This document shows, in pieces, positions 36,301-42,916 of a stretch of 64,000 nucleotides of DNA. The notes beneath the pieces were generated by a model. It made no database searches. It saw nothing but the letters and a program-made list of their open reading frames with translations, and was not told the DNA's origin. Position numbers and translations under genes: made by a program. The stretch covers positions 675,579-739,578 of the forward strand of contig VZRS01004388.1 in NCBI GenBank assembly GCA_013398055.1. The letters are read 5' to 3'. How positions within the stretch are numbered: position 1 is the first letter of the stretch; every line of letters begins with the position of its first letter. The stretch is from Ifrita kowaldi. Taxonomy: Eukaryota; Chordata; Aves; Passeriformes; Cinclosomatidae.

Positions 36301-38592
36301 ATGAGTTCAAAATCTATAACTGTACAGTATTGCATTAACTTTAATATGCTTTGTGTTTTCCACAGAAATCCTATTCCATGCCAATAGGCATTGAGTTTCA
36401 GAGGAGATATGCAACTATTGTGCTAGATCTAGAACAACTAAACAAAGATTTGAATAAAGTTTTGCATAAAGTTCAACAGTATTGCTATGAGGTAAGATTT
36501 TGATGGAATCTCTGTGTACTTGGAGGTTTTGCTCAACCTAAGTAGAAAATAGAATTTCCTGGGAATAGGGCATTAGGTGGGGGTCACACTGAAATGAAAC
36601 TATTGGTGGCTGCATTGGATTCCTTCTCTATGTCTGCCTTTGAGCAACACACACTTTTCCTGATACTAGTGGCCTGTTCTTCAGTAGACATATATAAAGA
36701 AAAATCACTGTGTACTATATGCACATGAACTGTCTTTGAAATCATCTCATTTCACACATCCACCAGATACAAAGGACATCTTCACTCTTAATTTCTCTGC
36801 AGCTTGCTCCTGACCAGGGCCTCCAGCCTGCTGACCAACCCACGGATCTGAGGCGCAGATGTGAAGAGGAAGCTCAGGAGGTTGTCAGACAAGCAAATAC
36901 CTCATCAACGGGACAGCTCTGTGTTGAGAGTGAAAATTTAACTGATCTCATCTCTAGACTTACAGCAATATTACTGCAAATTAAGGTAAAAAGTTTGCAC
37001 AAAACAGCTTCTCCCATACAAAACGCAGTATTAAAGCTCTGATGGTTTTTGTGCTCAACTGTGAGAAATACAAACTGAGATTTTTATTTTCTTCTTCTAC
37101 AGTGTCTAGCAGAAGGAGGAGATCTGAATTCCTTTGAATTTAAATCACTAACAGATTCATTAAACGACATTAAGAATTCAATAGACTCCTCAAATATCAG
37201 GTATTACTTTTTGAATATTTAATTTTTAATTACACACTTTATGATAGTAGGCAGTTCTTACTGTATTTTAGAGGTGAACATTGATTATAATTAAGGTGTT
37301 TAATCTGGTAATTTCAATTTATAGGAAGGGTCCCATCTAAAAGGGGGACTTCTTAAAGGGAATGTGAAATTAGCAGTTTTCTGTTTGAACCTATCAGTGA
37401 AATAACATATTAAAAAGTGCTAAATTGATGCAGCAACAACTAGACTTTCTTGTTCTTCAGTAATTTATGACAGCGAAAAACTTATTTTAGAACACTGTCA
37501 GATTTTGAAATCCCACTAGTAATACAAGTTTTTTAAACCAGAGAACAGTACCATTTCAGTATTCTTTTGGCATACTCAACCTCTTGTCTGTAAATATCAA
37601 AAGGTGGCATATGAGACAATTAGAGGGTCTGAGCAGCTTTCATTGGTAAGATTTTTAAGCCAAGAAACAGAAATGCAGCCATATTGTGCCAGATCAAAGG
37701 CCAGTCTAGTCTAGATGGGCCATTTTTCAACAGTTGTCACAAGCAGGTGCCTGAGGAGGCATCATAAAAATAGCAAGAATGTGGTAGCAAGAGCATAGTG
37801 ATACTTGTCTGGAGTACCCTCCAGCCTCCAGCAATTTGTGACCAGCATTCTATGCTGCTAAATTGTGTCATTTAGAAAATAAACCTAAATGCCAAGTATT
37901 TTTTATATCCTTACTACTTGTATTGCTACATAATAATCGGAGGCTGTACACATGAATTTTTAAATTTTTAAAATTTTTTCCAAAGATAGTAGGATGGCCT
38001 TTTGATTTTAAAATAATTATTGAGAAATGCTGTTTTATAGCATTTTTCATTAGGAAAAACAAAACCAAACCTCAAACATTAGTGAAACTACTTTATAATC
38101 AACCCTGCAAATTGCATATTGGAATTGATTCAAGTAAAGGTTGATGTACCCAGTAAAGAAAGTGATGATGTTTCCATTTCATGGTACTTATTTTGGCCAT
38201 TTTAGCATCTCTTCGTAATATTTTAATTTCACCAACTCTGGTCATGTTAAAACTTTACTTTAAGTGCCCAAGTCAGTAACTCTTGATTTCATGCAGCTGT
38301 TTGTGCAAGTTCTGTTTTCCCATATTTCTCTGTCAAGTTGCATTTGTGTGTACTGCTCTCCGATTCGTCTGAATTTTTGTACTGGCTATGTTCACATCTT
38401 GATTTTTCACTGTAGAGATATTCAGACACAACTCTTACAGATGGGGTTTGACACTTCTTTCTTTCCTTCTTCTTTTCTTCCCATAGTTGTTTTCAGAATA
38501 ATGTTGAGATCCATGTTGCACACATTCAGAGTGGTCTGAGCCAGATGGGAAATTTACATGCTTTTGCAGCTAATAACACCAACAGAGACTGA
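9327..38592 (+). CDS. LIN9: LIN9, MuvB core subunit of the DREAM complex (all but the first exon)
   Basis: LIN9 is a scaffold subunit of the nuclear MuvB core. With p130/E2F4-DP it represses cell-cycle genes (DREAM), and with B-MYB and FOXM1 it activates G2/M genes. Fourteen exons join in frame: 9327-9359, 10380-10474, 13189-13293, 15139-15272, 21048-21173, 25987-26144, 27247-27380, 28303-28422, 28595-28696, 33514-33594, 36366-36491, 36803-36985, 37103-37200, 38487-38592. They give about 533 residues; with ~10 missing from exon 1 the protein would be ~543, close to the 542-residue human form. Residue numbers below assume those ten. The order is a basic, Ser-rich N-terminus; the DIRP domain (about 105-205); a Tudor-like barrel (about 228-272); and a C-terminal helical/coiled-coil part, which in this family binds LIN52 and B-MYB. 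No frameshift or internal stop was seen. One intron carries an apparent assembly duplication, but the CDS is not affected. Identification is by recognised protein sequence, not a search. Confidence 0.97.
9360..10379 (+). other. LIN9: LIN9 intron
   Basis: AT-rich sequence with a (CA)n/(TA)n microsatellite at 10331-10354, 26 bases before the acceptor. I see no gene or mobile element in it. Confidence 0.85.
10331..10354. repeat. (CA)n followed by (TA)-rich microsatellite
   Basis: Six AC units followed by alternating AT/GT steps, close upstream of the 10380 splice acceptor. Length variation here would sit within the usual branch-point distance. Confidence 0.85.
10380..10474 (+). CDS. LIN9: LIN9 coding exon (95 nt)
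   Basis: Acceptor AATAG ends at 10379 and donor GTAAGA starts at 10475. It completes the split Glu codon and encodes a Ser/Asn/Lys-rich segment ending in VEM, about residues 22-53. This part is likely disordered and diverges more than the domains. Phase in 1, phase out 0. Confidence 0.92.
10475..13188 (+). other. LIN9: LIN9 intron
   Basis: Mostly AT-rich unique-looking sequence. A slightly GC-richer patch lies near 12300-12480. No confident repeat or coding signal. Confidence 0.8.
13189..13293 (+). CDS. LIN9: LIN9 coding exon (105 nt)
   Basis: Acceptor TCTTACAG ends at 13188 and donor GTATCT starts at 13294. It has exactly 35 codons, starting PFRNSKRSRLFS and ending MVPQ, about residues 54-88. 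It is strongly basic and acidic in turn and typical of LIN9 ahead of the DIRP domain. Confidence 0.95.
13294..15138 (+). other. LIN9: LIN9 intron
   Basis: Contains a probable ancient CR1-family fragment in reverse orientation (13560-13910). The rest is AT-rich with no gene seen. Confidence 0.8.
13560..13910 (-). mobile_element. probable ancient CR1/L3-like LINE fragment, reverse orientation
   Basis: Motifs such as 'tttattcagcttcagttt', 'gacttgctctagatttgtag' and 'ccttatttactatgatagaa' follow the order found in the reverse complement of old amniote CR1 3' regions. The copy is highly diverged, so this rests on remembered family patterns. A repeat-library search could overturn it. Confidence 0.45.
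15139..15272 (+). CDS. LIN9: LIN9 coding exon, start of the DIRP domain (134 nt)
   Basis: Acceptor CATAG ends at 15138 and donor GTATGT starts at 15273. It encodes about residues 89-132 plus two bases of Lys133. It includes KIGLRLRNLLKLPKAHKW followed by YEWFYSNID, the hallmark opening of the DIRP (Rb-related pathway) domain. Confidence 0.97.
16504..17532 (+). mobile_element. solo LTR of an avian endogenous retrovirus (first copy)
   Basis: It starts TG ('tgtggtgggttgacc') and ends CA ('tcaaaaaca'), about 1.03 kb. It contains 'ggcaaaacagacttgattt', 'gaaataaaaccaaatct' (a possible polyadenylation signal in this orientation), and an internal array of ~49-bp units. These features match a common LTR type that I recognise from bird genomes. 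No gag, pol or env sequence flanks it, so it is a solo LTR. A clean target-site duplication was not found, so the ends are uncertain by several bases. Open frames inside it, such as 16823-17647, are not genes. Confidence 0.8.
16918..17210 (+). repeat. degenerate ~49-bp tandem array inside the LTR
   Basis: The core CTCCAGNGTGGG (or a close variant) recurs at about 16918, 16963, 17012, 17060, 17109 and 17160, a spacing of 45-51 bases. Secondary motifs such as 'aagtcctgccag' recur within units. The same array is present at +1732. Confidence 0.85.
18022..18022. other. single N between identical blocks (contig join)
   Basis: One ambiguous base sits exactly at the junction of the two identical blocks. 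A one-base gap at a repeat boundary marks a scaffold join and not biological sequence. Confidence 0.9.
18023..19753 (+). repeat. 1731-bp direct repeat, copy 2
   Basis: This is the second, identical copy, starting right after the N with 'aaaaaatgaacaaaac' and ending at 'gctgtgg', where copy 1 ends at the N. It probably represents the 5' end of a right contig whose overlap was not merged. Confidence 0.97.
18236..19264 (+). mobile_element. solo LTR (second copy, inside the duplicated block)
   Basis: Identical to 16504-17532 shifted by 1732 bases. Its flanking sequence is also identical, so it is not a second insertion. It is probably the same LTR counted twice through an unmerged assembly overlap. 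Confidence 0.8.
19819..19875. repeat. A-rich low-complexity tract
   Basis: Long A runs broken by C and T. It lies just beyond the second duplicated block and may have hindered assembly there. Confidence 0.9.
20839..20916. repeat. long imperfect hairpin
   Basis: The outer arms TTCAAAGAACAAT (20839-20851) and ATTGTTCTTTGAA (20904-20916) are perfectly complementary over 13 bases. Inside, CCTGGAAA on the left can pair imperfectly with TTTCAGG on the right. An alternative small hairpin, ACCTGAA/TTCAGGT, lies near 20881-20899. The total is 78 bases, the size of a microRNA precursor. It could equally be a relic of an inverted-repeat transposon. Confidence 0.5.
21048..21173 (+). CDS. LIN9: LIN9 coding exon, DIRP domain (126 nt)
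   Basis: Acceptor TCAACAG ends at 21047 and donor GTAATT starts at 21174. It completes Lys133 and encodes PLFEGDNDF through RRLMGKPR, with the conserved RVEWGKIRRLMGKPR segment. The intron before it carries the duplicated 1731-base block. Confidence 0.97.
21790..22045 (+). mobile_element. CR1 LINE 3' fragment, + orientation, internally decayed
   Basis: 'tagcctagagaaggctaagg', then 'gggccaggtttttttccag', 'gtggtagaatctccatcctt', 'ctctggacatggtcctggg' and 'ccttcagaggtcattgtg' are in the order of the avian CR1 3' end. Parts of the consensus are missing. Confidence 0.85.
22440..22605 (-). mobile_element. CR1 LINE 3' fragment, reverse orientation
   Basis: 'gggtttgggttggaaggga' followed by 'ccttaaagattgtctggttc' and 'aaaccccatccaacctgg' is the reverse complement of the CR1 3' end. 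The copy is short and decayed. Confidence 0.85.
23994..24019. repeat. T-rich tract with interspersed C
   Basis: Runs of 6-9 T separated by single C residues. It lies just downstream (minus-strand sense) of the ORF at 24044-24280, where it would read as an A-rich tail with G. Confidence 0.9.
24044..24280 (-). pseudogene. unidentified 78-codon ORF with coding-like composition
   Basis: I do not recognise this protein. The open frame is acidic, with several Trp/Tyr and five Cys-free stretches alternating with Cys. It includes ERDMAEIEMDGGWDTYAEL and ends NTIEEKGG. About a third of its codons start with G, the periodicity expected of real or recently real coding sequence and unusual for an intronic ORF. 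Upstream in the same frame there is a stop about 20 codons before the ATG, and I see no further homologous exons. On its own strand it is followed within ~25 bases by an A-rich tract (23994-24019 on +), as in a retroposed copy. A relic of a processed gene or of a transposon ORF is likeliest, and chance is possible. Confidence 0.3.
25987..26144 (+). CDS. LIN9: LIN9 coding exon, end of the DIRP domain (158 nt)
   Basis: Acceptor TTGTAG ends at 25986 and donor GTAATT starts at 26145. It encodes CSSAFFEEERSALKQKRQKI and a linker ending PLPLVIGTKVT, about residues 176-227. The Lys/Arg/Gln-rich helix closes the DIRP domain. Confidence 0.97.
26145..27246 (+). other. LIN9: LIN9 intron
   Basis: AT-rich sequence; nothing beyond short T runs is recognised. 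Confidence 0.85.
27247..27380 (+). CDS. LIN9: LIN9 coding exon, Tudor-like domain (134 nt)
   Basis: Acceptor TTTAAG ends at 27246 (AAG rather than the commoner CAG) and donor GTAAGT starts at 27381. It encodes about residues 228-272. RLRGVHDGLFTGQIDAVD followed by YRVTFDR and VPDYEVL is the strand-rich pattern of a Tudor-like barrel. Confidence 0.97.
27381..28302 (+). other. LIN9: LIN9 intron
   Basis: AT-rich sequence with no recognisable repeat or gene. Confidence 0.85.
28303..28422 (+). CDS. LIN9: LIN9 coding exon (120 nt)
   Basis: Acceptor GGCAG ends at 28302 and donor GTAAGT starts at 28423. Forty whole codons start SNEPHETMPIAAFGQKQR and continue with FFMTPPR and a Pro/Ser-rich tail (about residues 273-312). 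The 120-nt length would allow in-frame skipping. Confidence 0.96.
28595..28696 (+). CDS. LIN9: LIN9 coding exon (102 nt)
   Basis: Acceptor TATAG ends at 28594 and donor GTAAGT starts at 28697. It has 34 whole codons: DSDPLLGQ, a Lys/Ser linker, then LGGFPVEFLIQV (about residues 313-346), entering the C-terminal helical part. Confidence 0.96.
28771..28803. repeat. 14-bp tandem repeat, 2.4 copies
   Basis: The unit TTAATGACCTTCTG occurs at 28771-28784 and 28785-28798, followed by a partial TTAAT. Confidence 0.95.
30182..30247. repeat. long hairpin with 12-bp and 8-bp perfect stems
   Basis: The left arm 30182-30203 and right arm 30225-30247 pair. GAAATACA pairs with TGTATTTC at the base, there is a small internal loop (CG against AGA), then GGACTGGTGAAT pairs with ATTCACCAGTCC. 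The apical loop is 21 bases. The size and shape resemble a microRNA precursor in a host-gene intron, but no known microRNA was recognised. Confidence 0.6.
33208..33219. repeat. poly-A run
   Basis: Twelve A residues, about 300 bases upstream of the 33514 acceptor. Confidence 0.9.
33514..33594 (+). CDS. LIN9: LIN9 coding exon (81 nt)
   Basis: Acceptor TTTTAG ends at 33513 and donor GTGAGA starts at 33595. It has 27 whole codons, TRLSKILMIKKEHIKQLREM and onward (about residues 347-373), a charged heptad-like helix. Confidence 0.96.
34048..34060. repeat. (GCA)n short repeat
   Basis: Four GCA/AGC units in an intron. Confidence 0.85.
35790..35840. repeat. AT-rich hairpin
   Basis: GTATTTTGGTATTTAT on the left pairs with ATAAATACAAAATAC on the right with one bulged G. 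The inner TTTTT/AAAAA stem closes on a GTGAG loop. The AT-richness makes chance pairing more likely than for the other hairpins. Confidence 0.45.
36366..36491 (+). CDS. LIN9: LIN9 coding exon (126 nt)
   Basis: Acceptor TCCACAG ends at 36365 and donor GTAAGA starts at 36492. It has 42 whole codons including FQRRYATIVLDLEQLNKDLN (about residues 374-415). The hydrophobic spacing fits a coiled coil in the region that pairs with LIN52. Confidence 0.97.
36492..36802 (+). other. LIN9: LIN9 intron
   Basis: 311 bases; nothing seen other than a polypyrimidine tract and acceptor at its end. Confidence 0.9.
36803..36985 (+). CDS. LIN9: LIN9 coding exon (183 nt)
   Basis: Acceptor CTGCAG ends at 36802 and donor GTAAAA starts at 36986. 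It has 61 whole codons, from LAPDQGLQPADQPTD to LTAILLQIK (about residues 416-476). The ANTSSTGQ stretch seems one residue longer than the mammalian form I recall; that comparison is from memory. Confidence 0.97.
37103..37200 (+). CDS. LIN9: LIN9 coding exon (98 nt)
   Basis: Acceptor TCTACAG ends at 37102 and donor GTATTA starts at 37201. It encodes CLAEGGDLNSFEFKSLTDSL and onward to a split Ser codon (about residues 477-508). Confidence 0.97.
37201..38486 (+). other. LIN9: last LIN9 intron
   Basis: AT-rich, with an (A/T)-only low-complexity patch around 37955-37980. No repeat family or gene recognised. Confidence 0.85.
38487..38592 (+). CDS. LIN9: LIN9 last coding exon with stop (106 nt)
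   Basis: Acceptor CCCATAG ends at 38486. It completes the split Ser, then encodes 34 residues including QNNVEIHVAHIQSGLSQMG, and ends NNTNRD with TGA at 38590-38592. This is the normal C-terminus of vertebrate LIN9. Confidence 0.97.
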
Positions 38593-39845
38593 AAACTTCC
38601 TTTCAAGTGTACAGCAAGTAGTTCTGGAAAATCTTCTTCATTTCTATAGGCTTCACCAAATACCCTAACTGCCAGAAGATAAGGGAAGAGAAAACCTCTC
38701 ATAAAAGGACCCTTTTAAATATATTATATCTGCTTCTTAAGGAAACCAGCACTACTGGCCAGCGTTACATTAGATTTCTCCATTTGTTATTCACATGCAG
38801 TAGTTTTGCTAACTGGTAATCTCTTAGTAATTGCATTGATTATAGTAAACTTGAAAGCATACTTTCATATAATTTGAACTTCGTTTTTAAAAGTTCAGAT
38901 TAATTCTGCACACCTCTTGCTGTTGGATCTCCTGGTATGTTAGAAGTGGTGAAGAGGAAATGGCTCCAGTTAGTAGCCACATGGCAGGTCTTTGTTGTGT
39001 AAAGCTACACCTCTGTGTAGGTCTTGAGAGCTGCCAGATCAGCCCTTGGGAAGCCGAGTGTTCCTGATCTAAGGAAGCAGCAGCAGGATACAGCCAGCAA
39101 ACATAAGCTGTCAACTGGAGGATGTCGGGCAGGTCTATCGATCAGTCAGTGTCTTGATGGAATTCTTAATTTATCATAACTTATAGAAGGAGTCTAATGA
39201 AGGAATATAAAAATGTAACTTTCCAGAAAGAGCTTGGTTATGGCTTTTTCCCTTCACACAGGGCGAAAGAAGTGCTTTAGGTGGTATTTTATATAAGTGA
39301 CTGGTTAAACGTTTTGTTTTTCCAAATTCTTGTTTGTTTTGCACAAGTTTTAAATTAGATTACTGGTTATTCAACAATACCCAACATATATAAATATGAA
39401 GATTTTTATAATTAAAGATAACCAGTGAGGTAAACTGCAAAAATAAGAAGTGATAACCTGCCTATACCTTTTGGAATGTTACTCTTGTAAAAAGTGTGTA
39501 TTGGTTTGTTTAAATAGTCTTGTAAAGCTTCTGTGTAATGAATTGTTTCCAGATATGAATTTTCAGAGATAGCTGTAGAGATGTTTTTGATTCTTTTAGA
39601 TGCCTCATTAAATAAGGTCTTTTATATGTTAATGTATAAAGAATATGTAAACAGGATTATTTTCAATTTTAAAATTTTGTATAGTTTAAAGATGCTTCTG
39701 TATTCTGTGTTGGTATTGTGCCACTGCAAAACTTTAGTGCAGAGTTTATATTTAGCTAAATTTGTTCTGTTAATTAAGAGAAATGCATAAATCTTTTATT
39801 CTCAATGAAATTTGTAACTGAATAAATTGACCTATGAGAGTTGAT
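38593..39845 (+). other. LIN9: LIN9 3' untranslated region
   Basis: AT-rich non-coding sequence between the LIN9 stop and the first canonical polyadenylation signal in this direction (39821-39826). The end is placed about 20 bases past the signal by convention. No transcript evidence is available. Confidence 0.7.
39821..39826 (+). terminator. LIN9: AATAAA polyadenylation signal, probably LIN9
   Basis: This is the only AATAAA on the + strand that I noticed in the first ~1.25 kb after the LIN9 stop. Confidence 0.65.
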
Positions 39846-42004
39846 ATATTTCACAAAAATGCAAACTTTTTTGCAGATGGTCTCAGGTCATTTTTTTAAG
39901 AGAAGCTAATTGCTGAAAATGAAATGTTATGAGGACAAGGTGAGTAGCTCTTTCAAAAGTTATTAAAAATTCTACAAGGGATACTATAAAATAATGATAA
40001 ACAGTAATTTAGCTGAGTTACCCAGGAAAATTTACCTCTCAGAATGCAACAGAACATCGTAGTGGTCCCTGCAATTGCTTTTGTAATTATGTCACTCATT
40101 ATTTTGTGGTGTTACCATCTGTTTGATGAAAACAGAAAGGACTCCTCTCCCACCACCCATTTTGTGTAAACAGAGAAAGGTGCCAAAGCCTAATTTAAGG
40201 TACATAAGTTTAGTCAGACAGGAACTAATCTGATCCACAGCTAACTCAGGAAAAAGGAACCATCTCCTTGCACCCCTATACTCACATGCCTGCTGCTCCC
40301 TCTGCACACCTCTGCTGTGATCCCATCCTGCTCTGTTGGGACTCAAGCTCAGCATAGGCACTGAATGCCTTTGAGGAGCAGGACTTCCCAGTACTAAACA
40401 CCATGAGGGCAGTTTGGCCCTGTTGATAGCAAATGTCCCAAACTGAGGGGGAGAGAAGTTGTAGACACTAGTAGATACCAGAGGATTTGGGAACCTGCTT
40501 TACATGACAACCTTATTTCTTACTGGACACAGAATACATTGCAATAACCACCACACTCCAGTCTCAACTCTGATTCCTTAGGTGCGATGGTTTTTACATG
40601 TGGATACTTACATGTGCTCTCCAAAATGTTTGCTGTTGATGTAGGTTTTTTTAATTCTTGCAGGGTAATAGATCATAGAAAGATCTGTCATTTGTGATAA
40701 GCGTCTCCATGTACTTTCACTTGTCCCACTCATGTAGGGAATGTGAATATACACATCTTTTCTTTTCTTTGTGAGGCTGCATTTCTCCTTGGGTACTGAT
40801 GTGTTGGGTCAGAGCTAATGTTGAATTTTGGTGACAGTAACAAATACCACTGCTTTTGCTGAATGTGCCCTAAGCATAGCTGGAGTCTCAAGAGCTCACT
40901 GCAACTACCGTACCTGGAGGCTGCAGGAGCAGAACAAGTTACTTTGCTTTATTATAATCAGTAAACTTGAATTTACCCTGAGCCCCCACGAAACCATGGT
41001 CTTATTTTCTGTCTCTTCCTGCAAGTGCTTCTCTTCTGGGATTTTCCTGACCCCCAGCATAGCACCCAAGTCCACTTGGGACAGATGGTGTTTGAGGTAG
41101 TTGGTTGGTTTTTGGTTCGTGTTTTTTTCAAGGATAGCTCTGGGGTTTTTTTGATGGAGAATACAAAGCAGCAGCTGTGCTGTGCCACTTCACCTTACAA
41201 GCTTGCAGTCCAACCAGCATTCAGCTGTCCCAGATCTCACAAGCACAGGTATGTTACGGGGTGGCACTGAGGGATTTTGTGCATTGGTAACCTTATTCTG
41301 TGGGCCGTGATTCCTGTTACAGAATATTTCTGCCACCAGTACATGGGTCATTTTACCTGTGCTTGTGGCATTCGGGTACTCTTCATAATTGATGTCTTAC
41401 GGGTTGCTCTGCTAGGCTCAATTTTGTAAGCAGGAAGAATTGGCCTTATCCTCAAAATATATACAGAGTAATACATCCTTCCTCAATAAATTGAATTACA
41501 GGAGAGACTTCTGTTATTACTAATTTTGCCATTCTCAGTGCAGAGCCATTCAGCCTACAACCAATCATGTGAAGAGTTTCTGTGTAGTCCCTACCTAAAG
41601 CTAAAGCACTCTCAGAGTGTCCACAAAATACTGCCGTTTCTCTTAGTTTAACATTAACCTTGGCTTAAGTGGCAGACTGGAGGCTTTTGTCAGAGCACTT
41701 GAGATTTGGGGGTTTGTATTACTTAGGCCATAAATTTCCATTTTCATTTAGGGATGGGGGTGTTTGTTTAGGGTCTATTTAAGACAAATACTGACAGAGG
41801 AGGTTTAAGGTAGTTTCTGTAACCTGTCCTTCAGGCCTCTTAGGTCTCTTACCGACATCTACACTGCAGCTGTGGCTCTCCAGGACCTGGGAAGAGAACC
41901 TGCAGCTGAGATATATCTACCACTTCTCTACCCCACTGTCAGCCAAGGTAAGAAACCCTGCCCCTGCACCAGGTACACACACAAGAAGAGCAAAAATGTA
42001 AACT
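39846..42004. other. LIN9-MIXL1 convergent intergenic stretch
   Basis: Non-coding. I found no clear mobile element and no supported ORF. GC content rises towards the right end as the MIXL1 gene approaches. Confidence 0.7.
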
Positions 42005-42010
42005 TTTATT
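42005..42010 (-). terminator. MIXL1: possible MIXL1 polyadenylation signal (minus strand)
   Basis: TTTATT on + reads AATAAA on the minus strand, about 380 bases beyond the minus-strand stop at 42388-42390. The spacing suits a short 3' UTR. Confidence 0.45.
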
Positions 42011-42239
42011 TTCCTTGGTCAAAAAATCCCGACAGACCATCACACTCTTGTAAGACCAGCCCCCACCCCCAAAACACAGTGGATTGGGTTAGCTTTTTGG
42101 TTAAAGAAGGTTAAATAGATATACAAAACATGATAAAAGAAAGCTTTAAATACAGTGTAAAAAGATGCCCTCAGCTGATGGAGCCGACCCGTATCTTTCT
42201 TAAATAAATAGGTAAAATCAGTTACTACCGGATAAAGTG

Positions 42240-42617
42240 CAACAGTGGCAGAGCAGCAGTGGTGAGGTAGCGCGGTGTGTGACTGCTCCCCGCCCGAGCA
42301 GCGTACCGCGGGACGGGGTCCGGCGGGAGGGCTTCGCAGCGCGGCCGGGAATGCGCCTTTAACCTGTCCCCCGCCCGAGCCGGGCGCTCAGAGGGCGCGG
42401 AAGGCGCCGAGCGCGTTCTCCTCCCACTCCGAGCCCGACTCCGAGTAGCCGCTGGTGTCCTCGGCGTCCGACACGGGCGAATACTGCCCGCAGAAGGCGC
42501 GGGCCGGCGGGAAGGGGCCGGCGGCGGTCCCCGCGAACGGGGCGGGCTCGGCTCCGCCGGGCTGGCCGGGCGGGAAGCCCTCGAAGCCGGGGCCGGGGGG
42601 GAGACCGGCGGCCGGAG
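42240..42617. promoter_or_regulatory. CpG-rich segment over the MIXL1 3' exon
   Basis: Sharp change from AT-rich sequence to about 75-80% GC with dense CpG, running into the N gap. It probably continues across the missing MIXL1 exons and promoter. Confidence 0.65.
42388..42617 (-). CDS. MIXL1: MIXL1, Mix-family homeobox protein, C-terminal 75 codons (partial)
   Basis: MIXL1 is a paired-like homeodomain transcription factor that acts in mesendoderm formation downstream of Nodal/Activin and BMP signals. Only the end of its last exon is visible. Reading leftward from the N gap, 75 codons run to TGA at 42388-42390. They form a Gly/Pro/Ala-rich linker and then a short acidic, Ser/Tyr-containing tail, SDAEDTSGYSESGSEWEEN, ending ALGAFRAL. 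Mix proteins carry such an acidic tail after the homeodomain. The convergent position next to LIN9 is the human arrangement (MIXL1 and LIN9 tail to tail), which is the stronger evidence. The homeodomain and N-terminus are not in the readable sequence. The codons are very GC-rich. Another GC-rich gene end is possible but less likely. Confidence 0.7.
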
Positions 42618-42916
42618 NNNNNNNNNNNNNNNNNNNNNNNNNNNNNNNNNNNNNNNNNNNNNNNNNNNNNNNNNNNNNNNNNNNNNNNNNNNNNNNNNNN
42701 NNNNNNNNNNNNNNNNNNNNNNNNNNNNNNNNNNNNNNNNNNNNNNNNNNNNNNNNNNNNNNNNNNNNNNNNNNNNNNNNNNNNNNNNNNNNNNNNNNNN
42801 NNNNNNNNNNNNNNNNNNNNNNNNNNNNNNNNNNNNNNNNNNNNNNNNNNNNNNNNNNNNNNNNNNNNNNNNNNNNNNNNNNNNNNNNNNNNNNNNNNNN
42901 NNNNNNNNNNNNNNNN
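42618..42916. other. assembly gap, 299 N
   Basis: A run of N inside the GC-rich MIXL1 locus. The missing MIXL1 part (homeodomain plus N-terminus, likely with an intron) needs more than 299 bases unless the rest lies elsewhere. No homeodomain motif is readable just to the right. The stated gap length is therefore doubtful. Confidence 0.98.

Larger units (their letters stand above)
33595..36365 (+). other. LIN9: LIN9 intron
   Basis: AT-rich, with a short (GCA)n run (34048-34060) and an AT-rich hairpin (35790-35840). No gene or clear mobile element seen. Confidence 0.85.
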
